Of a DNA stretch of 64,000 bases, positions 50,872-60,100 are shown piece after piece. Position 1 is the stretch's first letter; every line of letters starts with the position of its first letter. The notes beneath the pieces are model-generated. The model worked only from the letters and a program-made list of their open reading frames with translations, was not told the origin of the DNA and made no database searches. A program made the position numbers and the translations under genes. This stretch comes from Phycisphaerae bacterium. GTDB lineage: Bacteria; Planctomycetota; Phycisphaerae; UBA1845; PWPN01. The stretch is taken from the NCBI GenBank assembly GCA_035384605.1, contig DAOOIV010000005.1:1-64000 (forward strand), written 5' to 3'.

Positions 50872-53800
50872 ATGTTTAAGGAAGTACCGACACAATTCGA
50901 TTTTCCAAAAGCTGAGGCTGAGGTATCGCGGTTCTGGGATGAGGCGGGCATTTACGAGAAATCGCTGAAGCAGCGTGAAGGCCGCCCATCGTTCGTGTTT
51001 TACGAAGGGCCGCCGACGGCCAACGGGTTGCCACACCCGGGGCACTGCCTGACGCGGATCATCAAGGACGTCTTCCCCCGGTACAAGACCATGACTGGTC
51101 ACTACTGTCACCGGAAGGCCGGATGGGACACGCACGGCCTGCCGGTTGAGGCCGAGGTCTGCAAGGGACTCGGCATCCACACCAAGCAAGATATCGAGGC
51201 GTACGGCATCGAAAAGTTCATCCACCTCTGCCAGCAGAGCGTGTTCCGCTACACCAAGGAGTGGGAGGATCTGACGCGGCGCTTGGGCTTCTGGATCAAT
51301 CTTGAAGAAGCCTACGTTACCTACCATCAGTCCTATGTCGAAAGCGTCTGGTGGGCGCTCAAGACGCTGTTCGACAGAGGGCTGCTCTACCAGGGCCACA
51401 AGATCGTCTGGTGGTGGCCTCAGGGCGGGACGGCTTTGTCGTCGGCCGAGGTCGGGCAGGGCTATCGCGCGGTGGACGACCCTTCGATCACCGTCCGCTT
51501 CCGAATCAAAGGTCGGCCGAAGACCAGCCTGCTGGCCTGGACGACCACGCCCTGGACGTTGCCGAGCAACGTTGCCTTGGCTGTGCATCCCGACGTGGAA
51601 TACGCCCATGTCTCGGTCGAAGATGAGGAGTTCATCCTGGCCAAGGCCCTTATTCCATCTGTTTTCAAGGGTTTGCCAGTCGACGTTGAGAAGGATTTGC
51701 GCACTATCAAGGTCGTGAAGGGCTCCGAGTTGGTCGGCATCGAGTATGAGCCGTTGTTCTCTTATGCCCGCCCGGAAGGGGGCAAAGCGTACGAGGTGAT
51801 CACGGCCGACTTTGTGACGCTCGACACGGGTACGGGCATCGTGCACATCGCCCCGGCGTTCGGCGAAGACGATTACCGCATCGGTCGCGAAAAGGGCTTG
51901 GGCTTCCTGCAATTGATTGCCCCGGACGGCAAGTTCACGCCCGAGGCGACGGACTTCGCCGGACGATTCTGCAAGGAAGCCGACGCGGATATCATTCGTT
52001 GGCTCAAGGACAAGGGACTGCTGCTTAAACGCGAGCAATATCGCCACGACTACCCGTTTTGCTGGCGAGCGGAAGACGATCCGCTGATCCAGTACGCCCG
52101 CAAGAGCTGGTTCATTCGGACAACCGATTTCCGCGATGCCTTTCTGGCCAACAACCGGAAGATCAACTGGCTGCCCGAGCACATCCGCGACGGGCGGTTC
52201 GGAGACTTCCTGGAAAACAACGTTGACTGGGCCCTGTCCCGCGAACGTTTCTGGGGCACGCCGTTGCCGATCTGGGAGTGCGAGAAGACGGGCAAGCAGG
52301 AGGCGATCGCCTCATATGCCGAATTGACCGCCAAGCCCGGCGTCAGCGGCATGGACGTCTGGGAAAAGGCCAAGGCCGCCAACCCGGGGCTCATCGACGA
52401 CCTCAAGGTGCATAAGCCGTATATCGACGCCATCACCTACGCTTCGCCTTTTGCTCCGGGAGCCCGGATGCGCCGCGTGCCCGAGGTGATCGACTGCTGG
52501 TTCGACAGCGGGGCGATGCCCTTTGCCCAGTGGGGTTATCCCCACAAGCCGGGCAGCGTCGAGTTGTTCAAGCAGCGGTTCCCGGCCGACTTCATCAGCG
52601 AGGCCATCGATCAGACCCGCGGGTGGTTCTACACCCTGCTGGCGATCAGCACGATGTTGTTTGGGGAGAAGAGTAGCACCCAGCACTCAGCACTCAGTGC
52701 TCAGCCGTATCCTCACCCCTTCCGCAACTGCATCGTGCTCGGCCTGGTCTGCGGCGAGGACGGCAAAAAGCTCTCCAAGAGCAAGCGGAATTACAAGGAG
52801 CCGACGTATATCTTCGATCGCGAAGGGGCCGACGCCATGCGGTGGTCGATGCTCAGCGGTCAGGCCCCCTGGACCGGCGCGCGCTTCAAGGAGGAGTCCA
52901 TCGCCACCGATCAGCGCGAGTTTCTCATCAAGCTGTACAACGTCTACAGCTTCTTCGTGATCTACGCGAATATCGACAAGTGGTCTCCGGTGCAAAGCGG
53001 GCTTCCGGCCCGCCGGTTTTCAGCCTGTCAATCGGGCCGGCGGAACGCCGGTCCCACACTGAGCGAGTTGGATCGCTGGATCATGGCCGAGCTCCATCAG
53101 ACGATCGCCGACGTCCGGGCCTCGATGGATCGCTACGAAAACTACCCCGCATGCCGGCGGCTGGTGGATTTCGTTGACGGTCTGAGCAACTGGTACGTCC
53201 GCCGCTCGCGCGACCGGTTCTGGCGCAGCGGGATGGACGCCGACAAGAACGCCGCGTATCAAACACTGTGGACGTGCCTGAGCGAACTGAGCAAAGTGAT
53301 TGCCCCGTTCGTGCCCTTTTTTGCCGAGTCTCTCTATCAGAATCTCGTTCGATCGCAGTTCGCGGATGCTCCGGAAAGCGTACACCTGTGCGATTACCCG
53401 GTGCCCGATGAGGAGGCGATCGACAGGTCGCTGCTGGAAGAGATGGCGGTTGTCCGCGAGATCGCCTCGCTCGGCCGATCGGCCCGCATGGACGCGAAGA
53501 TCAAGGTTCGCCAGCCGCTGGCCGTGGTCGAGGTGGTGCTGGCCGATCCCTCGCACCGGCAGTGGCTCGAAGGGCATCTACCGTTGATCGCCGATGAACT
53601 GAACGTGAAGCGGATCGAGTTCGCCACGAACGCCGACCAGTACGTCACCTACGAAGTCAAACCGAATTTCAAGTCCATCGGCCCCAAGTTTGGCAAGCTG
53701 GCTCCGCAGATTCAGAAGGCGCTGGCCACGGCGGATGCGGCCGCCTTGCGCCGCAAGCTCGATGAAACGGGCAAGGTCTCGCTGGATGTCGCCGGACAGA

Positions 53801-54177
53801 CGGTGGAGCTGACTCCGGATGATGTGCAGGTGGCTCTCAAGGCCAAGTCGGGATGGGTGGCCGCCCAGGGCCGCACGGCGGTGGTAGTACTCAGCACCGA
53901 GCTGACAGAGGAACTCAAGGCCGAGGGCCTAGCCCGCGACGTGGTCCACCTGATCCAGACCGCCCGCAAGGCCGAGAACCTGGACTACCAGGCTCGCATC
54001 CGGCTGCGGATCAATGCGACCGGCCCGCTGGCCGAGGCGATCAAGGCTCATGACGAATACATCCGCCATGAGACGCTGGCGGTTGATCTGAGGCTCGATC
54101 CGTCGCTCGTAACAGCCAAACACACGGGCGAAATCGAGGGCATGGCGGTGGAGCTCGAGATCGAGACGGCAGGGTAG
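50872..54177 (+). CDS. ileS: Isoleucyl-tRNA synthetase, eukaryote-like (type 2)
   Basis: An 1101-residue class I synthetase that charges tRNA-Ile. HIGH-type motif GLPHPGHCLTRIIKDVF, GWDTHGLPVE, editing-domain motifs TTPWTLPSNVALAVHPDVE and HIAPAFGEDDYRIG, and KMSKS-type GKKLSKSKRN. Length and motif variants fit the type 2 (eukaryote-like) branch, known for insensitivity to mupirocin. Two in-frame inserts not expected in IleRS lie at 52666-52712 (before the KMSKS region) and 52993-53057 (before the anticodon domain); both are palindromic and look repeat-derived. The gene ends with a TAG stop. It has its own promoter at 50733. Confidence 0.94.
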   Translation: MFKEVPTQFDFPKAEAEVSRFWDEAGIYEKSLKQREGRPSFVFYEGPPTANGLPHPGHCLTRIIKDVFPRYKTMTGHYCHRKAGWDTHGLPVEAEVCKGLGIHTKQDIEAYGIEKFIHLCQQSVFRYTKEWEDLTRRLGFWINLEEAYVTYHQSYVESVWWALKTLFDRGLLYQGHKIVWWWPQGGTALSSAEVGQGYRAVDDPSITVRFRIKGRPKTSLLAWTTTPWTLPSNVALAVHPDVEYAHVSVEDEEFILAKALIPSVFKGLPVDVEKDLRTIKVVKGSELVGIEYEPLFSYARPEGGKAYEVITADFVTLDTGTGIVHIAPAFGEDDYRIGREKGLGFLQLIAPDGKFTPEATDFAGRFCKEADADIIRWLKDKGLLLKREQYRHDYPFCWRAEDDPLIQYARKSWFIRTTDFRDAFLANNRKINWLPEHIRDGRFGDFLENNVDWALSRERFWGTPLPIWECEKTGKQEAIASYAELTAKPGVSGMDVWEKAKAANPGLIDDLKVHKPYIDAITYASPFAPGARMRRVPEVIDCWFDSGAMPFAQWGYPHKPGSVELFKQRFPADFISEAIDQTRGWFYTLLAISTMLFGEKSSTQHSALSAQPYPHPFRNCIVLGLVCGEDGKKLSKSKRNYKEPTYIFDREGADAMRWSMLSGQAPWTGARFKEESIATDQREFLIKLYNVYSFFVIYANIDKWSPVQSGLPARRFSACQSGRRNAGPTLSELDRWIMAELHQTIADVRASMDRYENYPACRRLVDFVDGLSNWYVRRSRDRFWRSGMDADKNAAYQTLWTCLSELSKVIAPFVPFFAESLYQNLVRSQFADAPESVHLCDYPVPDEEAIDRSLLEEMAVVREIASLGRSARMDAKIKVRQPLAVVEVVLADPSHRQWLEGHLPLIADELNVKRIEFATNADQYVTYEVKPNFKSIGPKFGKLAPQIQKALATADAAALRRKLDETGKVSLDVAGQTVELTPDDVQVALKAKSGWVAAQGRTAVVVLSTELTEELKAEGLARDVVHLIQTARKAENLDYQARIRLRINATGPLAEAIKAHDEYIRHETLAVDLRLDPSLVTAKHTGEIEGMAVELEIETAG
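52666..52712 (+). repeat. In-frame insert 1 in ileS
   Basis: Encodes KSSTQHSALSAQPYP between FGE and HPFRN, where IleRS normally runs straight from the STMLFGE stretch into PFRN. The DNA contains cagcact repeats and the palindrome agcactcagtgct (52689-52701). Confidence 0.75.
52993..53057 (+). repeat. In-frame insert 2 in ileS
   Basis: Encodes SGLPARRFSACQSGRRNAGP between DKWSPVQ and TLSELDRW. The DNA holds an imperfect inverted repeat (gcttccggcccg ... cgggccggcggaacgc). It resembles a REP-type palindromic unit. Confidence 0.75.
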
Positions 54178-54214
54178 GTCTGCGGGACCCGGTGTTCCGC
54201 TTTCTCCCGAGCGA

Positions 54215-54240
54215 TACAATGGTGATACCAAAACGGTATC
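54215..54240 (+). promoter_or_regulatory. Promoter -10 and operator-like palindrome
   Basis: TACAAT (54215-54220) is a likely -10. Just downstream, the perfect inverted repeat GATACC-aaaac-GGTATC (54224-54240) ends 13 bp before the RHH gene. This is the usual place for an operator of an autoregulated RHH antitoxin. Confidence 0.55.
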
Positions 54241-54253
54241 GGAGACTCAGGTC

Positions 54254-54442
54254 ATGGCTGGATTGTTGCTCAAGAACGTCCCGCCCGAGGTCCACACCAG
54301 GCTTAAGCGCCGTGCGGCCCGCACCCGCCGGAGTCTGAACCAGGAGGCCACTGCCATTCTGAAATCGGCCCTGCGAGATGAAACGAAACGGCCCACGCTG
54401 GAAGAAATCAGGAAGTGGCAGGTACGCGGGGCAAGCCGCTAA
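54254..54442 (+). CDS. FitA-type ribbon-helix-helix antitoxin
   Basis: A 62-residue Arc/FitA-like DNA-binding protein. The N-terminal strand and two helices (MAGLLLKNVPPEVHTRLKRR, RRSLNQEATAIL) are typical of antitoxins that autoregulate their operon and bind a PIN-domain (VapC) toxin with a C-terminal tail. An operator-like palindrome lies just upstream. The position expected for the toxin gene holds only a ~40-codon frame with a PIN-like start (see 54483-54605). So the antitoxin appears orphaned. Confidence 0.8.
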   Translation: MAGLLLKNVPPEVHTRLKRRAARTRRSLNQEATAILKSALRDETKRPTLEEIRKWQVRGASR

Positions 54443-54482
54443 CTGATGCCTTTTTGCAGAGGGCGATTCGCCAGGGCCGATC

Positions 54483-54605
54483 ATGATCGGCGCCGACACC
54501 GATTTGATCGTGCCTGTTGACTCCATGCTTCGTGGCCGGCAGTTGATTGGGATTGCGAACAAGAGCGGGGCTCAGCAGCATGCTTCGGATGGCCTACTTT
54601 CGTGA
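54483..54605 (+). pseudogene. Possible VapC (PIN) toxin remnant
   Basis: Directly after the antitoxin gene a frame begins MIGADTDLIV, the typical first strand and catalytic Asp of PIN-domain toxins (cf. MIGxDTNxLV). Similarity ends after about ten residues, and the frame stops after 40 codons. None of the other PIN acidic motifs follow. It looks like a truncated toxin gene, but the match is short. Confidence 0.4.
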
Positions 54606-55014
54606 GTTCCTGGGCGAGGACACCATCCTCATCACCGGAGAGGCGGCCGACCTGCTGGTCCTGGCGAAGAGGTTGCGCGTCCTGGAAGACCCAGCGAGTC
54701 AACCGATCCCCATACACGCTCTGCCATTTGTTACCGCGCAAGGAGGCCTGCAACTGACAGCGCACCCCGTCGGGCAAGACCTGGTTTTGCGCTTGCGGGA
54801 AAACGCGGGTGGACTACTTTGCTTCGATTGGCAGTATTCGGAAGATGGGTGGCTCGAGGTTGTAGAGAAGATCGAGCATCTGGCAACCTCCGGCAAGGCA
54901 GGGCACAATTGGATGAACGGCGACTACGCCGACGATGCAGTGGTGATGGTGTCGAGAGGCGAGTACGATGACTGCCGGTGGGAGAATGCGTACTCGCGAC
55001 AAGCACGTGGTTAA
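54580..55014 (+). CDS. Hypothetical protein
   Basis: A ~144-residue soluble protein (ATG 54580 or 54589; GGGG upstream is weak). The sequence (AYFREFLGEDTILITGEAAD, LLVLAKRLRVLEDP, WQYSEDGWLEVVEKIEHLAT) is acidic, alpha/beta, without recognised motif. Its size and acidity resemble immunity-type proteins, but that is a guess. It may be co-transcribed with purN 52 bp downstream. Confidence 0.6.
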   Translation: MLRMAYFREFLGEDTILITGEAADLLVLAKRLRVLEDPASQPIPIHALPFVTAQGGLQLTAHPVGQDLVLRLRENAGGLLCFDWQYSEDGWLEVVEKIEHLATSGKAGHNWMNGDYADDAVVMVSRGEYDDCRWENAYSRQARG

Positions 55015-55065
55015 CGATGTTTCAGTGCCCTCTGTCGGGTCAGGGAATACCAAGGGTACGATGAT

Positions 55066-55695
55066 ATGGGCAACGCAAACCAGAAACTGAGACTCGGCGT
55101 TCTGATCTCCGGCAGCGGGCGGACGCTGCAGAACTTCATCGAGCTGATCAAGGCAGGACAACTGCCGGCCGAGGTCGCGGTGGTGATTTCGTCGCTGCCG
55201 GACGTCAAGGGCGTCGAGCGGGCACGGGCCGCCGGCCTGCCGGTGGTTGTCATCCGAAAGAAAGAGCACCCCGACGAGGCCGAGTTCAGCCGACTGGTCG
55301 TCGAAGCCCTGGAAGCTCATGACGTGCAGTTAGCTTGCCAGGCAGGCTGGACCTGCTACTGGCGGATCCCAGACCGCTGGCTCGGGCGGGTGATGAACAT
55401 CCACCCGGCCCTGCTGCCCAAGCACGGCGGCAAAGGCTTCTACGGGCATCACGTCCACGAGGCGGTGCTGGCCAGCGGCGACAAGGAGAGTGGCTGCACC
55501 GTCCACTTCGCCAACAACGAATACGATGCCGGGCCGATTATCCTGCAGCGCAAGGTCGCCGTCCTGCCCGGCGATGATGCCGATACGCTTGCTGCTCGCG
55601 TTTTCGAGCAGGAAATCCTGGCATATCCGGAGGCGATCCGGTTGTATGCCGAAGGACGCCTCAGGCTGGTCGGCGATCGGGTTGAGATTCGATGA
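55066..55695 (+). CDS. purN: Phosphoribosylglycinamide formyltransferase (PurN)
   Basis: A 209-residue enzyme that transfers a formyl group from 10-formyl-THF to GAR in purine synthesis. The N-terminal motif RLGVLISGSGRTLQNFIELI matches the GAR-binding loop. The catalytic region MNIHPALLPKHGGKGFYGHH has the conserved Asn and His, and CTVHFANNEYDAGPIILQ has the catalytic Asp. Family length is ~190-215 residues. No other purine gene is nearby. Confidence 0.94.
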   Translation: MGNANQKLRLGVLISGSGRTLQNFIELIKAGQLPAEVAVVISSLPDVKGVERARAAGLPVVVIRKKEHPDEAEFSRLVVEALEAHDVQLACQAGWTCYWRIPDRWLGRVMNIHPALLPKHGGKGFYGHHVHEAVLASGDKESGCTVHFANNEYDAGPIILQRKVAVLPGDDADTLAARVFEQEILAYPEAIRLYAEGRLRLVGDRVEIR

Positions 55696-55741
55696 TTCGG
55701 TCGGTTCAGGCTCAGGACGTGCCTGGGCCGAGCCTCTTTCG

Positions 55742-55835
55742 CCCTCACTCGCGGTGAGGGATTGCGCCAAGGTGCGACCAAGAAGGGATTCTCGGTCGAG
55801 CAGAACCCCCCTTTGTCCCCCCTTGCCAAGGGGGG
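55742..55835. repeat. Two palindromic repeats after purN
   Basis: A hairpin CCCTCAC-tcgcg-GTGAGGG at 55742-55760 and a near-perfect palindrome CCCCCCTTG-c-CAAGGGGGG at 55817-55835. Neither has a T-run; the second is a type of G/C-run palindrome found widely between bacterial genes. Confidence 0.7.
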
Positions 55836-55861
55836 AAGGGCGGCCTGGTTGAGGGGGAAGG

Positions 55862-56899
55862 CTACCTGATGCTTGCTACCTTGGCGCGCTTTCCGGTCCG
55901 CGAGGACTCGTAGGCGGCGAGGGCCACTGCCAGGGCCGAGCCGCCGGCGTCGATGCCGCTGCCGAGGTTGCTGTTTCGCCGAAAAGCCTTGACCACTTCC
56001 TGGATTTCAACCGACCAGCCGCCGGTGGTGGGCGCCTTGTCGATCACTCGGGTCTTCAGCTTGAGCCGGGCCTTGGTGTCCGGCGTCACCTTTCCCGTCG
56101 TCAAGCGCATGACGCCGGTGTAGTCGGTGATAATGCAGCCTTCGTCGCCCATCACCTCGATGCCGTTGAAGCCCGACGGGCTGGTCCACCCTACCTCGAT
56201 GTAACCCAGGGCTTTGCCGCCGGCGAATTCGAGCAGCAGCACCGCGTTGTCCTCCACCTTGATTTTCTTGCGCAGCGTGGCGGTGTGGGCCTGGACGCTT
56301 CTCACCGGTCCGATGTGCCATTGAGCCTGGTCGATCGCATGGATGCCCATGTCCAGCAGAGCCCCGCCGCCGGCCTTGACGGGACTATAAAACCAGGGGT
56401 CCTTGGCCCAGCCGGGGTACGGGCCAGAGTGGGCAAAGCGGATCCGGATCATGTAAGGCTCGCCGATGACCCCGCCGCGAACCAGGGCATTGAGCTTCCG
56501 GTTGCCGCGGCTGAACCGCTGCGAAAAGCCCACGATCAACTGTCGGCCGCTCTTGGCCAAGGCCTTTCTGATGGCCGCGATTTCCCTCATGCTCAGGGCC
56601 GCAGGCTTTTCCAGCAGGACGTGGGCGCCGTGTTCGAGGGCCGCAACGGCATGCTCGGCATGAAATCTGTTCGGGCTGGCCACCGAGATCACGTCCAGTT
56701 CCTCACGGGCGAGCATCTCCCGGTAATCGCGGTACAGGTGCAGGTTCTTCTTGATTTGTCGCACCTCCTTGTGTCGCGCCGGCTCCGGGTCGCAGGCAGC
56801 GACCAGCTCGACGCCCGGCGTCCGCATGTACCCGGGCAGATGAAGATGTTGAGCAACCGATCCACAACCGATAACACCGGCTTTCCATGTCTTGGCCAC
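55862..56899 (-). CDS. Cytosolic Gfo/Idh/MocA oxidoreductase
   Basis: A 345-residue dehydrogenase without an export signal. The GTG at 56899 has GAGGAGA 7 nt upstream and gives the normal family start (AKTWKAGVIGCGSVAQHLHL). The dinucleotide-binding motif continues to VLLEKPAALSMREIAAIRKA (EKP motif), and the catalytic-domain segment is AGGGALLDMGIHAIDQAQWH with the expected DxGxHxxD pattern. The substrate is probably a sugar or inositol. It is divergent from metH (238 bp apart). Confidence 0.93.
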   Translation of the reverse strand: MAKTWKAGVIGCGSVAQHLHLPGYMRTPGVELVAACDPEPARHKEVRQIKKNLHLYRDYREMLAREELDVISVASPNRFHAEHAVAALEHGAHVLLEKPAALSMREIAAIRKALAKSGRQLIVGFSQRFSRGNRKLNALVRGGVIGEPYMIRIRFAHSGPYPGWAKDPWFYSPVKAGGGALLDMGIHAIDQAQWHIGPVRSVQAHTATLRKKIKVEDNAVLLLEFAGGKALGYIEVGWTSPSGFNGIEVMGDEGCIITDYTGVMRLTTGKVTPDTKARLKLKTRVIDKAPTTGGWSVEIQEVVKAFRRNSNLGSGIDAGGSALAVALAAYESSRTGKRAKVASIR

Positions 56900-57137
56900 G
56901 GCACTTCTCCTCTGCTTCTCTGCCGACCCGGTGTGCCAAGGGCTTCGAGCCCATCGGGACCGGTAAGATCCCAATCCTCCGTCAGGGATATGGTACGCAC
57001 ACCCACTGGTCGAATTCCTTCTATGGGCCGGTATCCTATCCGCGTTTTGGTCGATAATCACGTGGTTGCCGGCCGATTGCCGACCGAGGCCACGAGGACT
57101 ACGATCCCCAGTTGGCGATCGGCCTGACGGAGCGAGT

Positions 57138-60100
57138 ATGGATTCGGCTTTCTTACGGGCACTCGATGAACGCATCATGGTCCTCGACGGGGCGATGGGA
57201 ACCAGCGTCCATGCGTTCGACCTGCCGTTGTCTGACTACCGCGGCTTGGAAAACTGCACCGAGATTCTCTGCCTGACGCGTCCGGACGTAGTATGCGAGA
57301 TCCACGCGCGATTCCTCGGAGTCGGCTGCGACGCCGTTGAGACCAACACCTTCGGAGCCAACAAGATCGTTCTGGCCGAGTTCGGACTCGCCGGGCAGAC
57401 TCGCGAATTGAACCGCGCGGCCGTCCGGATCGCCCGTGAGGCCTGCCGCCGCTTCAGCGCCCCCGATCATCCGCGATTCGTCATCGGCTCGATCGGCCCG
57501 GGCACGAAACTGCCCTCGCTTCGACAAGTCACCTTCGACGAGCTCGAGGACAGCTACGCCGAGCAGATCCGCGGGCTGATGGACGAGGGCGTCGACGCAC
57601 TCCTTTTCGAAACGTGTCAGGACATCCTGCAGGCCAAGGCCGGACTGGCGGCCGCGGAGATAGTCTTCGCCGAATGCGGCCGTCGCGTGCCGGTCATGGT
57701 CCAGGTCACCATGGAAACCACCGGCACCATGCTGGTCGGCTGTGACATCGGCGCCGCCCTGACGGTGCTCGATGCCTATCCGCAGATCGAAGTCATCGGC
57801 CTCAACTGCGCAACCGGCCCCGAACAGATGAGCGAACATATCCGCTATCTCAGCGAACACTGCACGCGCCGGATCAGCGTCGTGCCCAACGCCGGCCTGC
57901 CCGAGTTGGTGGATGGGAAGCCGAGATACCCCCTGTCGCCCGAGGACCTCACCCGCCGGCTGGTTGAATTCGTCGAGCAGGATGGGGTCAACATGGTCGG
58001 CGGCTGCTGCGGGACGACGCCCGAGCACATGGCTCAGGTGGTCAAGGCTATGAAAGGGCGCAGGCCTGCGCCGCGGAGTCCCCGATTTGAGCCCAGCGTC
58101 TCCAGTCTCTACCAGAGCATCACCATTCGCCAAGACAACAGTTTTCTGATCATCGGCGAGCGAACCAACGCCAACGGCTCGAAGAAGTTCCGTGAAATGC
58201 TGGCCGCCGAGGACTTCGACGGCATGGTAGAGATGGCCAAGGACCAGGTTCGGGCCGGCAGTCATATGATCGATGTGTGCACCGCCTACGTCGGCCGCGA
58301 CGAGATGGCGGATATGACCCGGTTGATTGCCCGCTTGGCCACCGAGGTGCCCGTGCCACTAATGATCGACTCGACCGAGGCTTCGGTCATCGAGGCGGCC
58401 CTGAGACTGGTTGGCGGCCGATGTATCGTCAATAGCGTCAACCTTGAAGACGGCGAGAAGCGCTGCGCCGAGATTCTGCCCATTTGCCGGAAGTATGGGG
58501 CGGCGGTGGTCGCGTTGGCCATCGACGAGGAAGGCATGGCCAAGACGGCGGACCGCAAGGTCGGGATTGCGCGCCGCCTGCACGATCTGGCGACCGGTAA
58601 GTACGGGCTGCGGTCCAGCGACCTCCTGTTCGATCCGCTGACCTTCACTATTTGTACCGGCAACGCCGAGGACCGCCGACTCGGCCTCGAAACGCTTGAA
58701 GCCCTTCGCCGCATCAAGCAGGAACTGCCCGATTGTCACACGGTTCTGGGCGTCAGCAATATCAGCTTCGGCATCAAGCCGGCGGCTCGGCAGGTGCTGA
58801 ACAGTGTTTTCCTGCACTATGCTCGTGAGCGGGGGCTCGACGCGGCCATCGTCCACGCCGGCGGCTTCCAGCCGCTCTACAAGATCGACCCGAAGCTTCG
58901 CGAGATCGCCCGCAGACTGATCTTCGACGATCGCCAGGAGGGGTATGACCCTCTGGCCGATCTTCTGGCTCAGTTCGGCGACGATGCCGTCAGTCGGCCC
59001 GAAGCCGCCGCACGCCCGCCAGCCACCATCGAGGAGCGGCTTAAACAGCGGATCATCGACGGCGACCGCACCGGTCTGACGGATGATCTCGATGAGGCGA
59101 TGAAAACCTACAAACCTCTGCAGATCATCAATGAGCTGCTACTACCGGGCATGAAGGCTGTCGGCGAGCTGTTCGGCGAGGGGCAGATGCAGCTTCCGTT
59201 CGTGCTTCAGTCGGCCGAGACGATGAAGACCGCCGTTGCTCATCTCGAGCCGTTCATGGAACGTACCGATGCGACCGGCAGGGGCTCGATCGTGTTGGCG
59301 ACGGTTAAAGGCGACGTCCACGACATCGGCAAGAATCTGGTGGACATTCTGCTGACCAACAACGGCTTCAAGGTTCACAATCTGGGCATCAAGGTGCCGA
59401 TCAAAGCGATGATCGACGCCTGGCAGGAGCACAAGGCCCAGGTCATCGGCATGTCCGGCCTGCTGGTCAAGAGCACTCTTGTGATGCGCGACAACCTGCT
59501 GGTGCTTAACGAACGCGGGCTGACGCCGACGGTGATTCTCGGCGGGGCGGCGCTGACCCGGTCCTACGTCGAAAGAGAGCTGCGTCCCCTTTATCGAGGC
59601 TCGTTGTTCTATGCCAAGGACGCGTTCGAGGGGTTGGGCCTGATGCGGCGAATCTGCGAGCAGGGGGTGCAATCGATTCCCGTACAGACGGCGGGAGGTT
59701 CCGATCCCGGCGAGTACGAAATGGGGTCGGGCTGTGCCCGCTCATCGACTCCGCGCCCGGCGGTCCTCCGAGACGATCGCATCGAGCGGAGCGGCATTGC
59801 GACCGATGTTTCCATCCCCACCCCGCCGTTCTGGGGGGCGCAGGTCATCGAGAACATCCCGCTGACCGAGGCCTTGTCGTTCATCAACGAATTCATGCTT
59901 TTCCAGAGCCAGTGGCAATTCAAGAAGCGCGGCCGTCCGCAGGAGGAATTCGACCGCTTTCTCGACGAAACCGTGCGGCCGATCTATCGCGACCTGGTGG
60001 CTCGCTGCAACGCCGAGAACATCCTTCAACCCAAGGTGATCTACGGCTACTGGCCCTGCCAGAGCGAGGGCAACTCGTTGATCATCTACGACCCGCAAGA

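Noticed and set aside
57000..57137. Cobalamin riboswitch upstream of metH
   Set aside because: No B12-box or matching stem pattern was found by eye, although a covariance-model search could overturn this.
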